From Diadema setosum (lineage: Eukaryota; Echinodermata; Echinoidea; Diadematoida; Diadematidae), in assembly GCA_033980235.1 (NCBI GenBank), contig CM067075.1:2221148-2285147 (forward strand): a stretch of DNA of 64,000 bases, in the 5' to 3' direction. The position numbers and the translations under genes were made by a program. The notes under the pieces were generated by a model. The model was not told the DNA's origin. It saw only the letters and a list, made by a program, of their open reading frames with translations, and ran no database searches. Positions within the stretch are counted from its first letter, which is position 1. Every line of letters starts with the position of its first letter. Shown here piece by piece: positions 46,001 to 55,400 of the stretch.

Positions 46001-48808
46001 TTACAATGTAAACTTTTTCTTATAGATCATGATGTTTCTTCCATCACACAAAATGAGTTTGCCATCAGAGGTGATAATGAGCCCTGAAGAAAAAGTATAG
46101 ATTTCTCTTTTATCTGTTTCCAATCCCTTCCATAGTGGCAGGGACAATTCTCTTACTCCCGCCTCACCGTTGTAAGACATGCGATGAATGGAACACACGT
46201 TCCTCTTTTTATCGCAGCATACAACATACGGGTCATCGGTCAAAGGATCGATAGCCGTATTCCAGATTCTCTCACTATGTTTTATCTCCATCTGATCACC
46301 ATGACGATCGATTACCAACAATGTATCATCGCATGACTCACGACAAGCTATGATCTTCCCACTGGTCATAATTCCACACATAAAAATCATATTCCCAGAC
46401 TTGCACGTGATCACGCTTTCATTCTTTCCATTTTTCGAATCGATAACGTAGATATTAGACTGACCACCCTCACAAGCAAGGATCATACCATCCACATCGA
46501 CTGCAACATCTACCCAAGTGTATTCTGTCTGCCCGTGTCTTGGCATGTCAAGGTGTCTGAGGAGTTGCCACCGTCTGTCGTACAGTGAGATGCACTTGGT
46601 CAAGACTGGTCCCGAACAGCTTTCCAGGCGCCACTTGCCACAGACTATCGTGTTGTCATCCAGTAGTGTACATGAAACGATACGTGTTTCACTGTCGTTC
46701 TGTGCCGCTTTCTCCGTCTTTTTGGTTCGGACATTTGTCACATATGTTTGCACGCTGTCAATAGAGCTGTCTGAAATGACCACCTCCTCCTCGTTGATAC
46801 ACCCAACTATCACTGGGAATTTTACATCCTCTGGAATTTCAATTGAGTCGCAGAGTTCCCACTTCCCGCCACACCAATCCACTCTCCCCTTGTAACCCTT
46901 GCCTCCCTCACTTTTCACAAATCGGACAGTTTTCACTTTGCTTGAGATGCCTTCAGGGTTCTCCTCCTCCTTCCTCTCATCAGCTGACCCAACGGCCTGG
47001 TTCAGTGACCTCACGAGATTTTTTCCTCTCTCGATCAGTTGTCTGTGACTGAGGAGAAGGGTTTCAATGTCACTCAAAACTTTTCTCATCGCAAACTGAC
47101 TCTCCCTAATTTGAATGTGACAATGTTCGAATTTTATGGTATACTCATTACGTATGTCTGTAAGTGAGATTGATAGTTCTTCTTGTGTTTTGACTATTTT
47201 CTCCCTATTTACTCTTGCCTTATTACGGCTCTGTAGCAATCGCTGTTCTTTTTTCTCATTAATTTGAGAAATTTCGTCTTCTGCTTCCTGTTTTATCATG
47301 TCTTCCTCTCGCCGCAAGGTTGCGTCCTCGCGACGCAGCTTCTCTTCTAAGAACAATTTTATTTCACTTTCCACTGACATCAAGTGGTTGGTCGCATCAA
47401 CTTCTTGTTGCTTGGCATGCTGTTCAAGGTTTCCCAGTTCAGACATCTTTTTTGTTGCCATGACAACCAGGTCTCTCAGAGCAGTCTTTCTCTTAGTGAC
47501 AATGTCATCCACATCGTGTAGGACACATGGCTGTCCGTGTCGGACGGTTGCACAGGACTGGCAGATTCCAAGATCATGAGAATCGCAATAGAACTTGATG
47601 GCTTTAGCGTGTTTGTCACAAAACCACTTCGTGTTGTCCCTTGCAGTCTTGATTGCAAAGTCTCTAGTTGCTGCACATCCATCACATAGCATTTGTTTCT
47701 CTCTCACATTGTAGAGTGCCCCAGATTTTTCTCCACAGTCGACACATTTCTTGTCATCCTTGAACTTTGCTGCCATGGTAATGTCGAAGTGTTCCCAGTC
47801 GTCTGTCGACAATAGAGGAAAAACCACAAAAAATCACAGCGTTTCACAAAACACAATCGAAATTGCCAATTTGAGGTTTTGATTTTGCATGATTTGACAT
47901 ATTGCTCCAAAGTGTGATAAACGAATAAATCTATCAATGATAGACCATTATATAAGACTAGTGTGGTGGTCATGAAACACGGAAATTAGGGCCCAACAAA
48001 GGACACCCCTAGAAAAGAAAAGAAAAGACAAGACAAAGAAAAGACAAATAAACTACAAACAAAAACATAAGAGTGTCATCGGATTGGACCGTAAGATGAC
48101 CACTCGAGAAGACTCATAGAATGAAGATCTTCATGTTTTTAAACACCAGTGCTATCACTTGCCACGAACATGCTCATGATTTCATTTACTCTTAGTGATC
48201 CTTACACAAATCTTCACTTGAATTCCTTCTTTGACAAGAAATGAAAAATACCCCCAGAAAAAAAAAGAAAAGAAAAAGTAAACACTTTTTCCAGTTCATA
48301 TTTTCATAGATTTTGATAAAAATCCTGGTGTCATATAGCATATCAAAGGCTATTCAATTAGCTATCAATCTGTTAGATATAAAGCATGAGTGAACTCATT
48401 CGTTTTTGTCCTCCAAGGCACAAAAGTAAAAATTGCAGAAATTGATATATTGAAATTAATATGCAAAAGCCCTTCAAGTTAACAATAAGATCAAAAGACC
48501 AATTTAACCCAATGAGAGACATGAATTAAATAGCAGTAATAAGTTTTCGTTCCCTTGTTCTTCTTTATATTATATAAAAAAACATATTGGGAAAATTGAA
48601 AGTGGAACGCGAGAATTTTTTTTTTTTTGTCAACTCAAGGCTTAAGACATTGGGAGTGAGCCGCAAAGGTGATGAAATGGACAGAATTTCTTTATTTCAT
48701 ATTCTTATCTAAGGAATTTAAGAACTCATGAAACCAAATCAAGGACCGAGTATTATCTAAAATTTTCTTAATTTGTAATAACAGTTCAAATTTATACCTT
48801 GTTTGTTA
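45665..48808. repeat. Segmental duplication, copy 2 (TRIM-like gene plus both flanks)
   Basis: Counterpart of 2661-5617 in the same orientation, with both non-coding flanks recognisable. Copy 2 carries an extra segment of roughly 180 bp near 48524-48700. Confidence 0.8.
46001..47776 (-). CDS. RING-less TRIM-like protein, copy 2
   Basis: 591 residues from the ATG at 47776-47774, which begins the MAAKFKD sequence shared with copy 1; residues encoded upstream of it are not conserved. B-box1-like Cys quartet C11/C14/C31/C34, B-box2 ligands C53, H56, C64, H67, C72, C75, H80 and H87, coiled coil at about 95-266 and a propeller-like C-terminal half with VAVDVDGMILACEGG and TAIDPLTDDPYVV. The B-boxes are nearly the same as in copy 1; the C-terminal half differs most, for example around residues 490-510 and at the end. 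There is no RING. An acceptor-like TTGTCGACAG precedes it near 47803, so a 5' non-coding exon is likely. Such B-box proteins usually act as oligomeric adaptors in ubiquitin or innate-immune signalling; no role can be assigned from sequence alone. Confidence 0.85.
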   Translation of the reverse strand: MAAKFKDDKKCVDCGEKSGALYNVREKQMLCDGCAATRDFAIKTARDNTKWFCDKHAKAIKFYCDSHDLGICQSCATVRHGQPCVLHDVDDIVTKRKTALRDLVVMATKKMSELGNLEQHAKQQEVDATNHLMSVESEIKLFLEEKLRREDATLRREEDMIKQEAEDEISQINEKKEQRLLQSRNKARVNREKIVKTQEELSISLTDIRNEYTIKFEHCHIQIRESQFAMRKVLSDIETLLLSHRQLIERGKNLVRSLNQAVGSADERKEEENPEGISSKVKTVRFVKSEGGKGYKGRVDWCGGKWELCDSIEIPEDVKFPVIVGCINEEEVVISDSSIDSVQTYVTNVRTKKTEKAAQNDSETRIVSCTLLDDNTIVCGKWRLESCSGPVLTKCISLYDRRWQLLRHLDMPRHGQTEYTWVDVAVDVDGMILACEGGQSNIYVIDSKNGKNESVITCKSGNMIFMCGIMTSGKIIACRESCDDTLLVIDRHGDQMEIKHSERIWNTAIDPLTDDPYVVCCDKKRNVCSIHRMSYNGEAGVRELSLPLWKGLETDKREIYTFSSGLIITSDGKLILCDGRNIMIYKKKFTL

Positions 48809-49397
48809 CCGTTGCTTCTTCTAGTTTGTCTTTTGAATATAGATTTAACAGATAATTCTTCACTTTCTTCCATTATCATTTCCTTTTTTACCTTTCTTCA
48901 TCTTAGGAAGGTTGCAGAGGCATTATAGAGATCATAGGTTGGTTTTTGCACATTAATTTGCATTTTTTATTGTGTTGAATATGTCTTTTTGTTTCATTAT
49001 TATAATGTCATGAAAGAGCAAATATGCTTGAATAACAACTTGACAATTTTTTTTTTTGCAATTTTTACTGTTGTGCCTTGGAAGAGAAAAACGAATGTGT
49101 TGACTCATGCGTAAAGTTTCCTCTTTTATCGACCTTCTATGTGTTGTTAGCCAATTAAATACCTTTAACATGGTACACAAAACATTAACATAAGCCAAAC
49201 AATTCATGAGAGAAATGAACTCGAAAAAGTGTTACTTTCTTGTTTGCTAAGTGTATACATGTATCCTTGACATTACATTATTGACAGCGGAAATGGGTGG
49301 TATACTCGTTAATCAAATAAAATCACAATTCATAATATTATCAACTTATGAGTAGTTAAAGTGTTGACATTAAATGACAAGTTCATTTTCATAACAT
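47777..49397. other. Upstream flank of TRIM-like copy 2 and AT-rich intergenic DNA
   Basis: Up to about 48808 it matches the flank of copy 1. Beyond that no gene or clear repeat was recognised. Confidence 0.5.
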
Positions 49398-49750
49398 GGA
49401 CGAACCCACCCTCATAGCAGGGGTCAGACTGAGGCGCATTTTTTTTTTTTTTTTTTTTTGTAATGAGGGTGGCCCCTGTTACCCTAAGGGGTTAAACCTT
49501 TCGAGCTAGACAATAAGTGGGGTTTTTGACTTGCAGCAAGGAGGTATGAGAGAACATAGCAGCTATAGCTCCTAGCCTATAGTGCATTGTGATCGGAAAC
49601 TGTACAGCGCTCTCTGTGCAACCTCTCTGGGATTCCCCGCCTTATGGGACAACAATTTACGAATGGCTACATCACTATTGAGTAGCTAAATATCTGAAAA
49701 GACAACCAAACTGGAAATATTCCGTATTTAGGATTATGTACATTGCTCTA
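49398..49750 (+). repeat. Dispersed repeat, copy 2
   Basis: Same ordered blocks as 15407-15690 (CCCTCATAGCAGGGGTCAG, GATTCCCCGCCTTATGGG, ATGGCTACATCACTATT), but with a longer T run (about 49440-49459) and an extra segment of about 65 bp in the middle. Confidence 0.75.
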
Positions 49751-50010
49751 TTGTTAAGACGCGGGAAATTAAACTGCAGCAGACACACCATGAATGTGCA
49801 GTGAATTCGTCACTGTCGAGGAACAGCCTCTGTCAACAAGCAAACAAAAAGCATTACAAAAGCAAGGTGCAACATTTGTCAAATTTGATCGGTGTGAGAT
49901 GAACACATCTCTCTCCATCTAAACACAAGAAAAGGTTATGATCAAAACCATCCAATCTAGTCAGTGTAACAACATTCAAAAAAAGATGTGTTTCAAATCA
50001 TTCACTAATG

Positions 50011-50015
50011 TCTCC
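50011..50015. repeat. Target-site duplication, left (TCTCC)
   Basis: TCTCC precedes the left LTR and recurs directly after the right LTR at 59705-59709, the 5-bp duplication usual for BEL/Pao integration. Confidence 0.85.
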
Positions 50016-51829
50016 TGTAGCGGCAGGAAGTATTATTTCCATGTAAATCAGTTACCAAATAGGGGTCCCACCCCTTGGTCGCCCTCAAGAAAAGTACTGT
50101 GTTTAAATAGGTATGGCACCCCCAAATCCATTAGATAATCCCTCTGAGGAGAGGGGTAACATTGTGCCACACCAGCAGTTGGCACATCATCCTTTGTGAG
50201 GCAAGGACCACTTGCACCCCAGCAGAGATGTGTAGTGAAAAAGTCTGTGAAGTCAGGGACGGATAACAGTCGGTAAGTTATAACTCTGTTCAAATTTTTA
50301 TATATTTGAGATGTGGCTGATCAAAGGCAGTTGCAGGAAACATCAAATGTTATATTTTAGTCAATATTATTGTCTGTATATAGTATCTGTGTTCCTCATG
50401 CACAGAAAGGTTACATAGCAGAGGAGAGAATAAGAAGAAAGACATCTCGCAGATTGGTATGATTCGTTCAACCTTTCTCTAGTAAATATTGGTTGAGTAT
50501 ATGAGTGATTTAGCTGCTATATCTGTTTGCAGATATATAGGCAGAATCAAAAGCTATGTTATGTCTTATATTGTTGCAATGAAGTGTCCTACTGTAGATG
50601 TAAGTTTGCTCCGGATACTATATGAAATGTGAATTGGCTTGCAGGAGCAGAGTGTAGTATATAACAAGTGCTGTGTGAACAGCTCCTAGCTGTAATCTCA
50701 GCTTTTAACCTTATGTGTGAACATGACAGTATGAGTCACAGTGTATTGTATATAGCATGCTGTAAGAACAAAGAGAATACGATGCCCAAAGTTTGATACA
50801 AGTTCAGGTGTATGGGGCAGTGTAGGTGGACAATGTCATTGTCCAGCCAAGTGGCAGTAAAACCCTCTGTACATAAATCGAGATTAGTTTAGCTTTTCAG
50901 ACCCAGTTGCAGCATACTTTGCTTGTGGAGTTGGGTAGATGGCATATATCTTACAATTTAACTTACGACGTAGTTGTAGTATAATGAAAGGATTCTTCAT
51001 TATGCACTGTTTATTTTCTATGAGCATATAAGCTCAGATGTAGTGAAGAAAAAGGCGAATTTTACCATTCTATCGTGTTATGGGTCTGTGGTGTAGAATA
51101 GTTCACCTCCTACAGAAGTTGTGTAGGAGCATCTTAATTGTATGTGCCTCTTCCAATGTTTGGGTTTGTAGCAGAGCAGGAAGGGATTAGCTCACTACGA
51201 AAAGAGGGCTGAACGAACAGGCTCTTTGTTTTATCACAGTTTTGCCTCTCCTCCTATGTTCTGTACCTTGCTTCAGCCTTCTCTCTCTCTCTCTCTCTCT
51301 CTTCCAATTAATCCTCCATTTCCTTCTTTATTGCACTAAATGTAGTGTACTGTAGAAGTCACGTTTATCTAATTCATGCAATGCTGGAAGAAGCTTGCAA
51401 GTTTCGATGTTAGTGAAAGAATACACTGACTCAGTTGAGCCAGGAGTATTTAGGCTATGTATATACTGCGCAAATTGTATGTGTACTGTTGAATAAGGTA
51501 ACAGAATTAGTTGAATTGAAGAAGAAACAAAGAATTGTAGCAAAGTACAAAGAATGCAAACGTTGTTATGTATTTGTATTGTATTTTTTCTGTTCACTTG
51601 CAGTGAACCACGCTTACAGTATGTGCAGCCGATGCTTACACATGCCAGCTCGACGCTGCTAAAGAAGAACGCCAATAAAGATGCTATTAGTGTTTGAATA
51701 GTAAAGGAATTGGTGCCTGTGATCATTGGGCTCGTCGAGTGGAGAGTCTGATTGGTGCACGCGTGCGTTTGGACTGAGTCTTAACCACTTCTGTGTAGAA
51801 GGCTCGCTTGAGTGCGAGATAACGCTACA
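50016..51829 (+). repeat. Left LTR of BEL/Pao element
   Basis: 1814 bp, TGTAGCG ... CGCTACA. It includes a TATA-like CATATAAG near 51025, a CT microsatellite at 51280-51301 and an AATAAA at 51674-51679. A TTGGTGCCTGTGATCA sequence resembling a BEL primer-binding site lies inside it, about 120 bp before its end. Confidence 0.93.
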
Positions 51830-51866
51830 TAGAATAAGTTCACGACTAGCTGTTTACGACTACGAG

Positions 51867-52295
51867 ATGGATGATGCGGCAACTCAATCGCTGAAACAGT
51901 CATGGTCAGCACACCAGGGATGGCTGTCGAGGCTATACAAGGAGCTCGAAGTGTTGATGGCTGACTTTGGAAATAAAGATGCGGTGAATGAAAAGTACCA
52001 GAGGTTGATAGGGGTATTTGCGCAGTATGAAGAAAAGTACCGCCAATATCATACATACTGTCTGGAGCTGAAGCAGAAACCGCAGAAGCAAAGTTCAGTG
52101 CCAGCGTCAACAATAAAGAAGAGTTCAACACTAGGTTACAAGGCTGGCTGGAGAAGGCGGCAGGACATCGAAGTGCTGATAAGGATGACGACAGGGCATC
52201 GGTCCATTCATCTGCGACATCGGTCCGCTCATCGACGTCATCGAGCATCAGGTCGTCGAAGAGGTCGAACTCCAGTTCATCGTCGGCAAGGCTGA
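51867..52295 (+). CDS. BEL/Pao gag N-terminal piece (out of frame with the polyprotein)
   Basis: 142 codons from the first ATG after the LTR, 37 bases downstream of it. The product starts MDDAATQSLKQSW and is helical and acidic/basic, like the N-terminal segment of BEL/Pao gag. An earlier in-frame ATG lies inside the LTR and was not chosen. Family-like sequence in this frame stops near 52062-52110, where the next frame (codons starting one base earlier) takes over with an ASVNNKEEFNTRL-type segment. The overlap of open frames is 52031-52295. Either a -1 ribosomal frameshift or a one-base deletion in this copy would explain it; a T-GAA-GAA-AAG stretch occurs near the left edge of the overlap but is not a classical slippery heptamer. 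Confidence 0.6.
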   Translation: MDDAATQSLKQSWSAHQGWLSRLYKELEVLMADFGNKDAVNEKYQRLIGVFAQYEEKYRQYHTYCLELKQKPQKQSSVPASTIKKSSTLGYKAGWRRRQDIEVLIRMTTGHRSIHLRHRSAHRRHRASGRRRGRTPVHRRQG

Positions 52296-52402
52296 GGGAA
52301 GCTAGGGCCAAGGCAGCTGTAGCACGACTGAAGAGAGAGCAGCTTCAGCGAGCTCAACAGCTGAGGGAACAGGAGCTTAAACTTCAGCAACAGATAGCGG
52401 CG

Positions 52403-55400
52403 ATGGAGGCTGACAACGACATAGAGGCTGCCGAGGTGGAGCTGCAGATCCTCGAGGAGGAAAGTGATGACGACGTACCTCAGGTGGACTCAGTACAATT
52501 TAAATGTGACATGTCTCATAGTAGCCCTGTGAGGGAAGTATTAGTAGACCAATCAGGGGGTCATGACGTAAAGAGGGAGACAGTTAGTCATGTTAGGGAA
52601 ACATCTAATCTTGAGAACGCTAACGAAGTCAGTGCTAGCTCGGGCTTGAATCCCAGTGCTCCTGAATGGTTTCAGAAAGAGAGAAATGATGATGTAACTG
52701 GGGCCGGGATTGCTCCCTTAAGTCAAATATTCCAGGCAATTGATTTGGCTTTAAACATGCCTAAGCAAGAAATAGCAGTGTTTGACGGTAATCCACTAGA
52801 GTACTGGGGATTTATCAATCAGTTTGAGACTACCGTAGCCTCAAAAACGAGTGATGAGAGAGTCAAGTTGACATACTTGATTCAGTACTGTAGAGGAAAG
52901 GCCAAGGAGAGTATTGAAAACTGTACTTTCTTGGGTAAGGATGGGTACCAAAAGGCTAGGGAAATACTAGCAGATCAGTTTGGGCAGTCGTACCAAGTGA
53001 GCCACGCCCACATGAAAAAGGTGCTGTCCCGGCAACAAATCAGGCCAAATGACGGCAATGCACTGTGGGATTTGGCGCGTGACATGAAACGGTGTCACAT
53101 GGTTTTATCTCGAAGGGGGTATGGGGCTGACATGAATAGCTCAGATAACCTTCTAAGCATACAACAGTTGCTCCCACTACACCTACAAGCAGAGTGGGCA
53201 AAGAGGGCGCACTCAATGATGTGTAGGGGGGTTGTACCCAACTTTGAAGTCATGACTACATTTGTAGAAGAGTCTGCAAAGCTTGCCACGAACATGTTTG
53301 GTCAGAATATTGGAAAGGCATTAAAGCCAAACGCAAACATCAAATCTCCAAAACCAAAGATGGGCAATAAGATGATGTCATTTGCTACACAGGGATCTGG
53401 TAGCAAATTTACACCTCCATCCTCAGCTAGGAGTGAAAAGAAATTTGAGAGAAAATGTCAGTGTTGCCAGGGCAGTCATGACATACCATTCTGCCCAGTG
53501 TTCAAGAAGAAGTCCTTTGAAGAAAGGAAGGCATTTACTAGACAGGCAAAGTTGTGTGATAATTGCATGCATCCAATGCACATGGCTGTTGGCTGTCTTG
53601 CAAAGCCGGCATGTCAGATCAAGGGATGTGGGAAAAGGCACATCTCACTGCTTCATCCTCCTGATAGAGAAATGAGACAAAGCCAGGCTAATAGGCAGAA
53701 TGTTATTGAGCCTCAAAACGCTGCTCACGACAATCAGGGTGTTCAGAAACAGGATGGTCCGGTTGCTGCTGACGAAGTAGGGAACAGGGGCGGTCAGACA
53801 TACAGCGCTCATGCTTTCAGACAGAAGGTATGTTTGCGAGTAGTGCCTGTTAGGGTAGAAGGTAATGGGCGAAGCGCAACAACGTGGGCATTGCTAGATG
53901 AGGGTAGTGATGTCACATTATGTAGCAAAGGTCTAGCAGATGAGTTAGGGTTAGCTGGGAAGGAACTGGATTTTCAGTTAACTACAGTCAATCAGCAGGC
54001 TTCGTCAAAGAAAGGGATGGAAGTAAGTCTCTCTGTAAATGGTGTTGACGATGATGATGTTATTCACTTACCTCATGTATGGACTGTTGATTGCTTACCC
54101 ATATCTACCTCCTCATTCCCATGTAGTCAAGATGTGAAGCAGTGGCCGCATCTTGAAGATTTACACTTGCCATCAATCGAAAGAAAACAGGTGCAGATTC
54201 TGATAGGAGCAGATATTCCTGAAGCATTCTGGGTACTGGAGCAGAGGCGTGGAGAAAGGAAAGAGCCGTATGCTGTTCGCACTCCACTTGGTTGGACTCT
54301 CTTCGGGCCAACATCTTCTCAGCAGAGATCCCCACATGTGAGTGTAAACTTCACTCAGCTGCAGCCAGACCCACTGCAAGATCAGCTCAAGCAGTTTTGG
54401 GAGGCAGACTTTGGTGCATATCTTCTAGACAATAAGGTGGGTGACTCTGTAGAAGATAAGAGAGCTCTCTCTATGATGCAGAATAGTGCCATGCTCAGTG
54501 ATGGCCACTATGAGATTGGTTTGCCATGGCGATCTTGTCCTCCGAGTCTTCCGAACAACAGGGGCCTTGCAGAGGCTAGACTCAGGTATCTTAAGAGGAA
54601 GCTTGAGAAAGATGATGTCCTCCGTGAAAAATACACGTCTACTATGTCAGAGTACATAGACAAGGGTTACGCTGAGATTGTTGAGACTGAGGCAACATCG
54701 TCAGAGTCTGAAGCAGAGGCAGAAGATGTGGTGTGGTATCTTCCACACCATCCAGTTTTTCACCCACACAAACCGGGTAAGGCTAGAGTGGTGTTTGATT
54801 GTGCGGCTCGGTTTGGTGGTACATCTCTCAATGAGCAGTTGCTACAAGGTCCTGACTTAACTAACAATCTTGCAGGTGTTTTGATGAGATTTCGACAAGA
54901 TCACATTGCTGTCATGGGTGACATAGAATCCATGTTTCATCAGGTCAAGGTGTCGACGAAGGACAGAAATGCCCTTCGATTTCTGTGGTGGACAGACGGT
55001 GATCTAAGACAGGATCCCCAGGAATATTGCATGACTGTGCACACCTTTGGTGCGACATCATCACCAAGCTGTGCTGGCTTTGCGTTGAGAAAGACTGCTG
55101 CTGATAACAAGGGTGATTACGATGAAGAGGTAATCAATACTATTCAGAGAAACTTCTATGTCGATGATTGCCTGAAATCTGTCGACTCAAAGGAGGCTGC
55201 TGTGAGTCTTGTGCAAGGTTTGAGAAGTTTGCTTGCCAAGGGTGGATTTCACTTGAGAAAGTGGATTAGCAATGATCGTGACGTGTTGACCACAATTCCA
55301 GAGGCTGATAGGGCAGCTTCAGTCTTGAGTCTAGACTTGGAAGAGATGCCTGTAGAGCGTACATTAGGCATTCTGTGGGATGTGCAAACAGACTCCTTCA

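Noticed and set aside
51328..51726. Minus-strand 132-codon frame, repeated at 59204-59635
   Set aside because: It lies inside the LTRs and is repeated only because the LTRs are.
51726..51866. Use of the earlier ATG for the gag piece
   Set aside because: That start lies inside the LTR; the ATG at 51867 follows the LTR and begins the family-like sequence.
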